DNA of 64,000 nucleotides from Diphasiastrum complanatum. Lineage: Eukaryota > Streptophyta > Lycopodiopsida > Lycopodiales > Lycopodiaceae. The stretch lies in the NCBI GenBank assembly GCA_029204225.1, contig CM055101.1, positions 1,072,987 to 1,136,986 of the forward strand, in the 5' to 3' direction. The stretch's first letter is position 1, and each line of letters opens with the position of its first letter. The notes below the pieces were generated by a model. It saw only the letters and a list, made by a program, of their open reading frames with translations. It was not told the origin of the DNA and did not search any database. Both the position numbers and the translations under genes were made by a program. Shown here piece after piece: positions 53,817 through 64,000 of this stretch.

Positions 53817-54885
53817 TAAATTCAGAACAACAATCTGGCCTCTATCGAATTGAAAGAAGCGCGTTCTACAAATGAAATTTTATCAGAGTAGTACAACAAA
53901 CTACACTCTGGCTGACTAAGGTGTCAACAGAAAATCGGGAATTGTTCGATGTATTCGCGACTGCGCAGACAATTAATTAATCAAATTCGTGAACTGTTTG
54001 TTCCCAGACAATAATCCTCATCAACTAAAGCCCAACTTAATGGTTAAAGAGCACGAATGGTTTTAGAACACGTTAGAAACTTATGTCAATGCCAATCAGG
54101 AAAACAGATCAGAGACTCAATTCTTCAGACAGGGACTGCCATCTCATTTGTATACATACAACTTAATTCCATGATCGTGCTAGGCTGCACAAAGATAGAG
54201 TGTCGAAAAGAAAGTATTCGCGACAGACGAATAAGATGATTTTAAGATAGTTCTTTAGAGCATGCTTTACGGAAACACAACAAACGGCTGTAATGCACTA
54301 GAGCGTCTGTCTGATCAAAGAGTAGTTCATGAAATGCGTTAGAGATTGTTAGCAGACTCAAGATCACTCACACTCAGCAGTGCGGAGAACAGAGATAAGG
54401 GAGAATAACTCACAGAACTCTATTCACTTCTTCAATCTCTTACATAAGCATAAACTCTTCTCTCTCGATGATTGAGACTGAAGTGTGAGATCAATATATG
54501 TTCTACGGGGCGAACAAACACACCTCTTAAACAATAGGTGCGTCGCTCCCGCAAAAGGGTCTAGTTAAGAATTAAACTGAAAATACATTCAACTATACCA
54601 TAAGAGGTATACTTAACTATGAGTTAAAGTTACTCTAGTTTAACATGTCTTTTCATAAGTAGTCGTTTCGTATGGACGACCTAGTTAAGGGTTATCCAAG
54701 GCAATGTCTTTTCCTATTAAAGGTCTAGCCCTTAATTTACAAGGCAAGTACCTAGGAGATATATTCTCGAAAAATGACTTAGGCCTCATCATGATTTATG
54801 TTTAACCAGCTCATATCTTCATTTTCGAATATATTATGCCATATTTATGTTGATATTCAATTTTTGACATTTGCATGGCATCACA
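53817..54885 (-). mobile_element. Gypsy-type LTR, minus strand
   Basis: On the minus strand it starts TGTGATGCCATGCAAATG at 54885, next to TCACC of the copia E host. It runs to 53817, sharing its last 420 bp with 28290-28750 (plus). The tail present at 28766-28939 is missing here. CTTACATAAGCATAAACTC and GAGAGAGAAGAG near 54450-54475 suggest the promoter region. The first 600 bp do not match the 27.0-28.3 kb region, so the two LTRs differ in their 5' parts. Confidence 0.6.
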
Positions 54886-56205
54886 GGTGACTAAGTCTAT
54901 AATGCCAAAGCAAACTCTAATTTTTCTGAATAGAGGTACTAAGAGCCTGACTAGAGGCAGAACAACAATGAGTTAATCTATACAAGTATCCATGTCTCTT
55001 TCTGAGTACTAGGATCCTATCTTTCCTATCAATTACTTTCCACTCATTAGATTCAAACTATACTTTATGTCCTAGATCTATAATTCTACTAACAGAGAGC
55101 GAATTTGTAGATAGGTTTGGTACATGTAGGACATTTCAAAGTAGCTTAGATTGGTTGTTTGCAAAGCTCAATCTTACTGTATCTTCACCTTTGATAGCCT
55201 GTATGCTATTGTTGCCCAGGTGAATATATCATTTGGTATTATAAGGCGTATAGGACTCGAAATAGCAGATATGGCTGGTCATGTGTTGTGTGGCTCCAGA
55301 GTTCAGAAACCAAGAGCTATCATTGGATGCTTTTTGATGGCTAGTTGTTAAGACATCATGATCCAGTTCTTGAATCGGCTGTGGTGCTTCTCTACCTGCA
55401 TTTGCCAATTGATTCGATTGCCCCTTGCTGCTGTTCTTTTCTTGCAGTATGTGGCAATCTTGGATCTTGTGGTTGGTTCACCTGCAATATCTGCAGAACA
55501 GCTAATTCTTTGTCAGCTGGTTTGACTACTCTTGATGCTATGTCGGTTTATGATTTAGCTTTGGTTGCTTTGGGCCTTTCTTTGAGACTTTGTGGGTGTG
55601 TAAGGCATGAGAGTCAACAGTTGAGGAACCGGAGACTTTGTTCCTTCTGCTCTCTTCCTGCAACAATATTGTCATGACTCTTGGAAGAGTCAGTTCAGGG
55701 TGTGTCGTGATAATCATCACCCACTTGATGAGCTTGGCAAGCTTGAAAGCAGTGTCATTACTACATCTTGATCATCTATGACATATCCGACAATGGCCAT
55801 TTGCTTCAGCAGGTTCTTGAACTGGTTGATGTGATTCTGTAGGGAATCTATGTTGGTCATCTTGAGGGAGAAAATCTTTTTCTTGAGATGTAGCTTGGAA
55901 GCTATGTCGCGCACATCGTACAGAGTGCTCAAGTTGTTCCAGACTTCCTTGGAGGTCTGAGCTTCAGACACATGGCCGATTTGAGTGTCTAATATATTGA
56001 GCATGATCAGCGCAAAGGCTTTGCCATCCTCTAGCTTCCATCGAGAAATTGCAGCATCGTCAGCTTCGGGTCTTACCTCTGCACCTATAACCACAACATA
56101 CAATTCCTTAGCCATTAACACAGTTCTCATCTTAAATTTCTATAGATGGTAATTGGCTCCATCAAGCTTGTCCATTATAGGACTGGCTTTCCCTTAGGAA
56201 TCCAT
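54886..56205 (-). pseudogene. Copia family E gag-protease-GAG-pre relic
   Basis: Minus strand, ATG at 56205 (MDS-stop). MDKLDGANYHL-stop-KFKMRT precedes a long open gag (55717-56130: RPEADDAAISRWKLEDGKAF, LNILDTQIGHVSEAQTSKEV, LHLKKKIFSLKMTNIDSLQN, LSSLPSSSSG). A zinc knuckle LFCRYCR-stop-TNHKIQDCH follows at about 55465-55505. The protease active site WFLNSGATQHMTSH has Asp changed to Asn (about 55300), followed by IKGEGTVRLSFANNQSKLL and VPNLSTNSLSVSRIIDLGHK. GAG-pre ends LLWHYRLSHL at 54886, exactly at TCACC, where an LTR begins. The downstream half of this family, also bounded by TCACC, is found at 28940 on the plus strand. Confidence 0.85.
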
Positions 56206-56549
56206 GTGGATAGTAGTCTAATTGATAGTAGTAACTATCAGTGACTTAAGAATGAAAATAGACTAACTCGCTAACTTCACTTCATTCCATTTCAAAGAAA
56301 TATGCGAGAACAAATGCTCTTGATATAGCCTCGTAGTTGTTCTAAATATGAAATAACCGTACAATAACTGCTTTTGACAAGGATCGGAATAACATATGAA
56401 CTCTGGGTCAAAATGAAGATTGACCATGAATCGATTTGATCTTCGACCTGGTATTGAAATACACTTAATCTATTCTAAGTTCATTCTTCTTAAAACAACA
56501 AATAAACTACCATAAGAAATAACTATTTTGCAGATTGAAATAAGAGGCA
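56206..56549. other. Uncharacterised spacer
   Basis: No feature was recognised. Confidence 0.4.
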
Positions 56550-57110
56550 ACTACATCATGCCATGTTATCACATGTCCTCATCCTCAAATTGAGCAGGTC
56601 CTCCAAATGTAGATGAATTGTTGTAATGTGCTCCTTCCAAAAATCTATTGAAGTTTTCATATGAAAATTTCGGGCTGCGCAAATGGATACAACATCATTG
56701 TTGTAATTTATATAATAATTCGCAATCGAAGTTGAAAAAAAAATGCCCAGCATCGATCATTAATTGTTTTTTTGGGGTACATCTTTGCTTGTCGATGTCC
56801 CAGCTGCTTCAGTTTGTATGTGAACAAAGTTATAACATGAATTGCATCAGAAGAATCACTTGATGCAGCAGAATTTTTCTTCCTGAGCATATGTAAAGAG
56901 GGTACATCTTTTTCATAATTGACCAGTAGTCAAGTCTTCCATATAACAGCTGAACATTATATAAGGTTTTGGCTATAAATTTAACCAAATCGTCTCTTTT
57001 ATAAGTGAACCAAATCATATGTGTCAAATGATTCTCACGACTAAGAATACATTCTTTGATACCTTCAAAGTATTCATTATATTTATCTTCCCATTTTATG
57101 TATATCATCC
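56550..57110 (-). other. Unidentified coding-like segments, possibly exons
   Basis: Minus strand 57108-56830 reads MIYIKWEDKYNEYFEGIKEC, HLTHMIWFTYKRDDLVKFIA and KTLYNVQLLYGRLDYWSIMK. Lower down, after a possible 3' splice site (TTGCGCAG near 56679), comes KFSYENFNRFLEGAHYNNSS then TFGGPAQFEDEDM-stop at 56569, which looks like a real acidic C-terminus. I cannot name a family. It could be part of the gypsy 3' region or a captured gene. Confidence 0.3.
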
Positions 57111-57281
57111 ATAGTAATGGATAATAGAAATCAACTAGCAGCTCTATTCAACTTTTCTTTGAGTATTTTTGGACATTCAACACCTTATCATTGGATGTTA
57201 CAATAAACCTTAAGTAATGATCTATTTTGAAAGTTTGGTTGCAATCATTTTCAAAGGCTGGTTTCTTTTGTCTCAAATATT

Positions 57282-57520
57282 CTAAAGCGATATCATGTGA
57301 TGTCTTTCATTTATTACCTTATTGGAGATGTCTCCTTTGAATTCATGAACTCGATATGTGGGCACATCAAATTGAATAAGCAATATGAGATACATCCCAT
57401 ATATTAAAGATAAGGGTGTTTTCTTGGTTGTTATCTTTTCATATCTCGATATGGTGAAAGAACTGCTGGTAATTTTGTGTCCCAAGTGTATTTATAACAG
57501 CTTAATGAATGGATCTAGAT
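57282..57520 (-). pseudogene. Gypsy integrase C-terminal fragment
   Basis: Minus strand: WDTKLPAVLSPYRDMKR in one frame, then KTPLSLIYGMYLILLIQFDV and PTYRVHEFKGDISNKVINER. This matches the plant gypsy pattern 'TPFxLVYGxEAVLPIEFxxPTxRV' at the end of the integrase core. It lies downstream of the coiled-coil ORF, out of normal order, so it comes from another copy or a rearrangement. Confidence 0.65.
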
Positions 57521-57539
57521 TAGCACAGAATAGGGATCC

Positions 57540-57640
57540 CATGAATTTGTCCGCTTAACACTAGGCGGACAAGAACTGTTGGATTTCTATCCTCTCCATC
57601 CCTATTCTGTTGGATCTCATGTTAAAAACCCCCCACCTTA
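57540..57640. repeat. Hairpin (foldback) sequence beside a polypurine-like tract
   Basis: TTGTCCGC-TTAACACTAG-GCGGACAA is a perfect 8-bp stem with a 10-bp loop (about 57548-57573). It is followed by GAAC..TTGGATTTCTATCC, an arm also present at 36275-36305. On the minus strand GGTGGGGGG (about 57628-57636) precedes it, as a polypurine tract would precede a 3' LTR. Confidence 0.5.
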
Positions 57641-59290
57641 CTATTGCGGTAGTGTAGTTGTATCAGTCCTTGGCATAGTCCCCCTGATGGTGTTGTGTTC
57701 CTTCCTTCGAGCAGCTCACTACTAGCATTTCGGCTTCCTCCTGAAGTTTGTTACATTTATCGTCTCTTTCATGGAGCTGAACCTCCATATCAGATAACTG
57801 CAGCTACAGTCGTTGCAAATCTGTCATGGAGTGTCGCAGATTAGCATGCTCTTATATCGCCTCTGGATCGATAGCCATCCACTTCATTGCCTCGAAACAG
57901 GTAACATCCCCTGCCTTTCTACAAGCTTCTTTTTTTATTGCAAATTTTTCTCCCATAGAAATCCTTGCTCTTCCACATACTACTCTATCTTGTTAGCTAC
58001 TCTCGTTCGCACTATGGTCTTGGTCCATTCCTTTAGCCCACATTATCTATCCGAACTTGTCCCCTTGCAGTGCTAGTGAGTTGAGATTGCAAAAGCTCCT
58101 TTTCATAGTCATAAGCATGCTTGGATGTTTGGGCTGTAAACAGCTCCTTTGGCAGTTGAGTAACCAGCTCAAAATACTGAGCATTCCGTTCATGTAATAG
58201 ATTGTTATCCTCTTCTTTTCTCCTTGTCTCGTCTTGAATGTCTGCACTTGTGCTTGATATTGGCACAATTTCGGCACCTCCTCCTCGGCAACCCTAAGTC
58301 GCTCCGTTTGTTGTAAATGTAATGTATGCCAATATGCGGCCTGGTCTTTCAAAAATAGACATTGTCTTACAAAATCTATCCTTCAATCCTGGGGAAAATA
58401 TATTAGCAGCTTGCAAGAAATTTATTATGTTCACATCATCACCATATTTCGTGTTCTCCGCCAGTATTGCAGCATCCTTAGGCTGTTCAACCGTCTATGA
58501 CAATAAATTGCCTACTGGTGTACAGTCAAGTGGCAGTCCTCCATATGCATCCCCATCCTATTATTGTGTCTCAGCCGAATCCCTCCAGCAGCCCTATGTC
58601 AAATTTCAACCCGACGGAAAATTATATTAGGAGCTTGCAAGAAATTTATGATGTTTACATCATCAACATATTTCGTGTTCTCTGCCAATATTGTAGCATC
58701 CTTAGGCTGGACAACAGTCAACGACACTAAATTGCCTGCTGGTGTAAAGTCGTGTGGCAGTCCTCCATATGCGTCCCCATCCTGTTGCTGTGTCTCAGCC
58801 GAATCTCATGTCAGTCCCTCCAGCAGCCCTATGTCCTGCTGTGGTCCCGGACTGAATGAGTCGGACTGGACTTATGTTTTATCACCTAGCAAGGACAAGA
58901 TACTTCTCAAAGCACGCTCCTGAACGGAAATATGTTGAACTAGCCCTGCCACTTGATTAGTGAAAACACCAAAACTGTCGCACAATTTTGTGATGTGTGC
59001 TCCCCATTCACTATACTTCTTATCACTTTCCAAACATTTCATGAAATGTGAATAAGAAATTATTTTCCAAGGTATTGGCGTTCCATGCAATGCAACATGA
59101 ATTAGTGCAAAAGATTTTACTGATATGGAATGTTCAATGTGCTTCTCAAAAAATGACTTCATTCATCCAACGTCGTAATAAGCCCAGCATAGAAGGCTTT
59201 CAAAGGCTCAACTTGTACCATTGCTCCTTCAAAAACGCGTATGGTGTGAATAATTCAGGAACAGAAGGTACGTCAGGCACATGAATTAAT
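57600..59290 (-). pseudogene. Coiled-coil ORF downstream of gypsy integrase
   Basis: Minus strand, broken by stops and shifts but readable: VPDVPSVPELFTPYAFLKEQ; KSFFEKHIEHSISVKSFALI then HVALHGTPIPWKI and LVQHISVQERALRSILSLLG; a Gln/Gly-rich part (AETQQQDGDAYGGLPHDFTP) that is duplicated; AYWHTLHLQQTERLRVAEEE then VPKLCQYQAQVQTFKTRQGE; LLHERNAQYFELVTQLPKEL; HAYDYEKELLQSQLTSTARG; MEVQLHERDDKCNKLQEEAE. The Glu/Gln/Leu-rich heptads indicate long coiled coils. It follows pol of the gypsy element on the same strand and ends at a polypurine-like tract, the place of an env-like or accessory ORF in some plant gypsy lineages. Its end is also found at 35990-36216. No membrane segment was seen. The function is unknown. 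Confidence 0.45.
58392..58838. repeat. Tandem duplication, unit about 220 bp
   Basis: Copies 58392-58603 and 58614-58838 (AGCTTGCAAGAAATTTATTA against ATGA; GCATCCTTAGGCTG; TGGCAGTCCTCCATATGC; CTCCAGCAGCCCTATGTC). The duplication lies within the coiled-coil ORF and is in frame to within indels. Confidence 0.8.
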
Positions 59291-59439
59291 ATGGAAGTTC
59301 TAAGGCAGTGCTATACACTTCCTCCATGATTTCCATACTGACATTTCAAACCTTCGTGACATACTTCCCATTCACAACAGCTCCAAACTTGGCGTATGTT
59401 CCGTGGATGCAGTCTCAACTACCCTATTAGGAAGGAAAT

Positions 59440-62230
59440 GAATCAAATGTGCACAGTCCTAAATGAGTGCATCATTTCTGCAAGTGTATCGTTAATGAAA
59501 TGCGGTCCCCGTTCCGAACAATTTCTAAGGGACATCCAAACCTTGTTAAGAGATTAATAAATATAAACTTAGATGTGGACTTTGATGAGTTATCCCCAAA
59601 GCCTTGGGATCTGCTCAATTAGTCACATAATTTGTGGGTACCACAATATACTGATGGGTGGGTTAATCTTTCCAACTCCCACATTTGGAGAGGTTCAATT
59701 GGTTGCCGATGTATCAATGGATAGTGAATTGCAGGCACCGGTCTTCGTTGTCTTTGGCAAGCATCACATTTCTTACAATAGTTAGCATTATCTCTCCAAA
59801 CAGTAGGTCACCAAAACCCTGTCTGGAAAATTTTCCGCACTATAATTTCAGATGCGAAGTGTCCTCCCGCAGATCTAGAATGTGCATCATCAATTATCGA
59901 TGAGACGTCCTTGGATTGAACACATCATCTCAGAACATGATCCTGGCCCTGCTTATATAGTTGGGCTTCAATAACTTGAAAAGTGCACACTCTCCATATG
60001 AGCTAACGTCATTGGGACTTTTTGAAGTGATTAGTAAATGTCCCCTTTGTCAGAATATTAAACAAATCTTCATATCAAGAATCCATCATTGGTTCTAAAA
60101 TAAATAATTGCGCATCCAACATTTTATCAACACCTTTCATCAACAACTTCCTCTACATTACCCGTCTCAATGCGGGACAACTGGTCTGCTACCTTGTGAA
60201 CTCTGCCTGGTCAAATTCAAATATCAAACTCAAATTCTTGATACAAAATCATCCATCATGTAATCCTGACAACAATCACAGGCTTATGAATGAGATATAG
60301 CAACAACGGATGGCTACAATTTATTTTCCAATAGAAAATGACGAAATTTTCGAAGAGCAAAAATTAAGCTCAACTCTTCCCTTTCTGTCGTAGAATAGTT
60401 TTGCTCCGTAGGTGTCGGTTGTTTGCTTGCATAATACACAAGATGATGATCATAACCCTTCTCCTCTCCTCATTGCGCCAAAACACAACTTACAGCTATT
60501 TGGAATGCATCTACACGAACATGAAAGGTTTACTCCAGTCTAGAGGTCACAATATTGGTGCGTTTATCAAGGCGTCAATCAAATCCTGGAACACCTTATA
60601 CCGCTTAATAGTTACCTTATAGATGGCTCCCTTCTTAAGGACCTCATACAAAACATGAGTCCTATCTTCATATGCATAAATGTACCACCGATGATAACCC
60701 GTCATCCCTAAGAATGTTTTCATTTCTATTGGGCTCTTTGGAAAACGCATGTTTTTAATGACTTCAATCTTAGCCGGATCAATGAACAATCCCTCTTTCG
60801 AAATGATTTGTCCTTATAAAACTCCTCTCCACACACAGAAAGTACAGTTCTCTAAAATTCAGACTAATTTTAAATTCATAACATCTTTGGAAACATTTTT
60901 CCAAAAAATCCATGATCATAATTATACCCATATAGACAAAAATTGTCCAAGAAGGTTTTCATAAACCTATCTAAGTAAACTTAAAATGCCTTTGTCATCA
61001 CCTTCTGAAAGGTGGTGAATGTCCAAAAGACATCATTTTATATGCGTAGGCTCCCCACTCCGTAATGAAAGCGCTAGCCATTTTTTCTCTGTCCTCCTCA
61101 GCAATCTGGATCTGATTATATCCAATAAATCCATCTAGCCTAGCTATACAATTCATGCCTTGCGACTTGATCCAAAATCTGTTCGATCAATGGCAAGGGG
61201 AAATGATCCTTTATAGTGAAGGAGTTAAGTTTGTAGTAGTCTACAAAATCCTTAAAATTGCCATTCTTCTTTGGCACAATGACAATATGACTTAACCAAG
61301 GTGTATAATTTATCGCATAAATAGACCCCACATTCACTAATTTTTCCATTTCAGTTTTAACCCGATTCGCTTGCTTTGGATTCATCTGATATCTCTGCTG
61401 CTGAACTGGTCTAGCATCAATGGTAACATCAATTGTATGCTAGTAGACCTCTTTTGGTACACCTCATAATTCATCGTAATACCACGCAAAGACAACCTTG
61501 TAGTTTTTGAACCTCTGTGGCTGGCATTATAAAATCAAGGTCGTGTTCTGCCCCAATGGATATATACTTTGGATCATCATCTATCCCCAAATTAATTCGA
61601 ATACGTTTTGCCCTAGGTAGACGTATTGGATTCAATTGGGCTGGTTCATCCTTTAAAGTCCTGGATTCCTCAATCATTTCAGAAACATGCTTTGGTCATT
61701 GTGCTTGTATGTCGTCCGTTGTATCTTGATCTTTCACCTAGTCCTCTTCGGATGAACGAGAATCCATTGCTTTAGCAACAAATAGGTTAACCACCATAGA
61801 TAAATCTGCTTCCCCAACTGGTATATAATCAGGAAACAAACTTGTCAAGCGCAAATCTTCCTCTGATTATTTAGGTTGGAAGAGCAGTCCCTCAACAGTT
61901 TCAACGCTAACTGGCCACACCATAGGAACTATTCTTGTTGCCCAATCACATACAGCTTTTGCAACCCATAACCAAGGTCTTCCCATAAGAATATAATATA
62001 CATTTGCTCCTGTAAGCAGCCTACAAAATTGAATAAGAACTTCAATCCTTTTATAAATATCGAAACTTTCTGGATTTCCCCTATGATTAGCCATACCGAT
62101 AAACAATTGGCTTTTCTGCAACGAGATATTTTTTGATTTGCTATATGACCCCTGCTCCACCATCAATCTGGACACCCCCTAAATATCAATTTCCAATGTC
62201 GAAACAATATCCTTTTTCATTCATTGCACA
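59440..62230 (-). pseudogene. Gypsy pol relic: protease, RT, RNase H, integrase
   Basis: Minus strand, many stops and shifts. Protease: VQIDGGAG (about 62150), then FIGMANHRGNPESF and YILMGRPWLWVAKAVCDWA (61930-61990). Linker: LPRAKRIRINLGIDDDPKYI. RT: QQRYQMNPKQANRVKTEMEK, VDYYKLNSFTIKDHFPLPLI, a degenerate palm near 60960, and LFIDPAKIEVIKNMRFPKSP with TFLGMTGYHRWYI (60670-60790). RNase H and the VHKVADQLSRIETGN linker lie at about 60200. Integrase has remains of the HHCC zinc finger (about 59790-59850) and GPHFINDTLAEMMHS (about 59480). The order is normal on the minus strand and the coiled-coil ORF follows. No LTR with PBS was found on the high-coordinate side; a CACTA transposase lies there instead. 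Confidence 0.82.
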
Positions 62231-62721
62231 ATATTGTTGACCGGTGCTGAGGGTAGTCCTTTAGGTCGTTTAAATCTAGGCAATTTAGAACGTATTGAAT
62301 CCACCAAATAAGATGCAATATGAATCAACTACCCTACAACTTGTCTGAAAAGTCCATGCTTAATGTCTTGGTTGAATCGATAGCAAAAAATCCACTACGG
62401 TCTTTTTTTACAGTTGCATTTGATCCTCTATAGTTGATTTTGAACCATTTCACGTCAAACAACAATTATTTATCCATTTCACCAAAACACATCTCATATA
62501 TGGCTTGTATGGTTCCTACATATTCAAGATCTCCAGAAATTGGACTTTGATCTCGAGCACACTTTCTTGATGGAAGGATGCCATCAAGTTCGTCGTTTCA
62601 TATCAATTGATTCAATGCGATGATGACGACCATATGCCCACATTGCACTATACTTTCGATACTATCACATGTTGAGTATAATTAAAACAATAATCGAACA
62701 TCGTACAAATTAAAATTGTTC

Positions 62722-64000
62722 ACTTAAAATGATGTGAGTGTCGAGCATCAATATTTGGTCCGCAAATGAGACACGCGTGATATCCAGAAGTTGTAAAACC
62801 TAAAAGAATCAAATCCAATTTGTGTTATCAATAGAATTTATCTAAAGAATAAATATTGCATGCATAAAAAGTAAATATACAAACATTACAAGTGATTTCA
62901 TTTTATAGTCATCTGAACAATCGCCCAATCTTGGATAGTCATGCATAGTCCACATTAAAATTGCATGCAACAAAAATGTTTTGTCTTGAAGTGGACGTGA
63001 CATGTCATATGCTTGGACTCCTTTCCATAGTAGTTCTAGTTCTTCAGTCAATGGTGCAAAGTAGATATCCATATTTTTTACTTTATGTTTTCCAGGAATT
63101 AGAAGTGCTAGCATGAGATGTCCTTTTTTAATGCTTAGCCAAGGTGGAATGTTATAGTTGACCAACACCACTGGCCAAGTAGACACGTGCTTGACATTTT
63201 TCCAAAGGGGTTAACCCCGTCTGTTGCAAGTACAAATCTTATATTTCTTGTTTCACTTGCAAAACATGGATATTCTTTGTCAATGTGTTTCCATGAAGGA
63301 GAGTCTGCGGGTACTCTCAAGATCTCATCCGAAGAACAATGACTAGCATGGCAATTCACAAGTTCTGCAAGAGACTTGCAACGAAACAATCGTTGCAATC
63401 GTGGGATTATTGGAAAGTGTCGTAACACCTTGCATGGGATAGTGGTCCCTTGTAAGTCATCTCGATATCGAGGAGTATCGCATATAGGACAAGCTTTTAA
63501 CCCTAGATACTCGCCACGATATAAGATGCAATCTTTTGGACAAGCATGATGCAATGTATAGTCCATTCACATTGCACTCAACATTTTCCGTGCCTTACCT
63601 CTTGTCTCTAACATATTGTTTCCTTCTGGGAGTAGTTTGCGCAATAACCTGTACATAATGAATTGAATTTTCATAATATAAAATAAAAGATCATTTAGCC
63701 AACTAAAACATTTGACTTGAACAACACATCTATTAAATTCTTAAAAAAAAATCTCAATCTTATCTACCCCAATAAGGATGTAACACCTGTATCACTCCAT
63801 TTATATTTTGCTTGGAGGTTCAATATAAGCAACGAAGCAGCCAAATGAGATGTCTTTGCTCCAGGATATAATGGTGTGTTTGATTCTTCTCTCAATTTTT
63901 TTCCTCGGCTCTAATAAATGATTCACTATCATGTTCAGTGCGTTCTTCCACATCATGATGCTCATAGACATTATTTATCAAGCTCCTTATCTTTACTCTT
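62722..64000 (-). pseudogene. CACTA (En/Spm) transposase, TNP2 type, with introns; runs off right edge
   Basis: DNA-transposon transposase, minus strand. Exon to 63768 reads LYPGAKTSHLAASLLILNLQ, AKYKWSDTGVTSLLG. Intron 63649-63767 (GTAGAT...TACAG, phase 2) joins it as SLLG-LLRKLLPEGNNMLET. It continues RGKARKMLSAM-stop (63567), MDYTLHHACPKDCILYRGEY, LGLKACPICDTPRYRDD, KVLRHFPIIPRLQRLFRCKS, FVLATDGVNPFGKMSSTCLL, then (shift near 63160) STWPVVLVNYNIPPWLSIKK, MDIYFAPLTEELELLWKGVQ, HDYPRLGDCS. The next exon at 62799 reads GFTTSGYHACLICGPNIDAR to about 62722. These match the plant TNP2 family step by step. The 5' splice site after GDCS reads ATGACT where GT is expected. No CACTA terminal repeat was seen. 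Confidence 0.88.

Noticed and set aside
55345-55677. 110-codon plus-strand ORF
   Set aside because: Antisense shadow of the copia E zinc-knuckle and protease region on the minus strand.

Overview
The window looks like nuclear DNA of a land plant with a large, AT-rich, repeat-dominated genome. The evidence is plant-type Ty1/copia and Ty3/gypsy retrotransposons, with primer-binding sites for initiator-Met tRNA (TGGTATCAGAGC type) and Asp tRNA (TGGCGCCGTTGCCGGGGA). There is also a TNP2-type CACTA transposase with introns, and no bacterial-type operons. I cannot name the species. Almost every recognisable protein belongs to a mobile element, and nearly all are broken by stops, frameshifts, deletions or later insertions. 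I use these family labels: copia A (1-1775 and 12138-15711), copia B (6002-8540, 8541-9095, 10441-11703, 18505-21120), copia C (intact, 29378-35808), copia D (21178-22950, LTR piece 53015-53816) and copia E (28945-36860, 41502-42192, 54891-56205).

Layout, 1-24 kb: a copia A 5' end on the minus strand, a featureless stretch with one possible LTR, and copia B fragments on both strands with gypsy scraps between them. Then come a copia A plus-strand element truncated before its reverse transcriptase, a copia B gag plus 5' LTR, a copia D gag plus LTR, and a gypsy gag piece sandwiched between two copia LTR-end fragments.

24-37 kb: an internally deleted, non-autonomous gypsy element whose gag-protease-RT stub-integrase tail stays in one reading frame. 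It is followed by a T-rich promoter-like region with eleven TTCnnGAA palindromes, a TATA box and a short broken ORF. Next is a copia E integrase interrupted by the one intact element here: copia C, 6431 bp, with 655-bp LTRs differing at 3 positions, a perfect TCTTT target-site duplication and a 1317-codon polyprotein. Copia C is the only element that looks recently active.

37-51 kb: chromovirus-like gypsy gag and RT (minus), an unidentified membrane-protein-like ORF, a palindrome-rich inverted-repeat element, a copia E relic and a gypsy protease relic. A zone of short palindromes follows, leading into a 2.3-kb tandem satellite. Its unit of about 433 bp carries four copies of a near-perfect 19-21 bp palindrome, ACTCGAGCACTGCTCGAGT.

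51-64 kb: the one non-transposon coding candidate, a two-exon FCP1/HAD-like gene with a frameshift and a lost catalytic Asp pair. Beyond it are copia D and gypsy-type LTR pieces, a copia E gag-protease relic, and a decayed gypsy pol with an extra coiled-coil ORF downstream of integrase. A CACTA transposase runs off the right edge.

The most interesting signals are structural. They are the 433-bp palindromic satellite, the TTCnnGAA cluster, a recurrent CACACGTGTG palindrome in LTRs and leaders of several unrelated copia families, and a copia E element apparently split into two halves about 26 kb apart in opposite orientation, with the same TCACC junction at both breaks.
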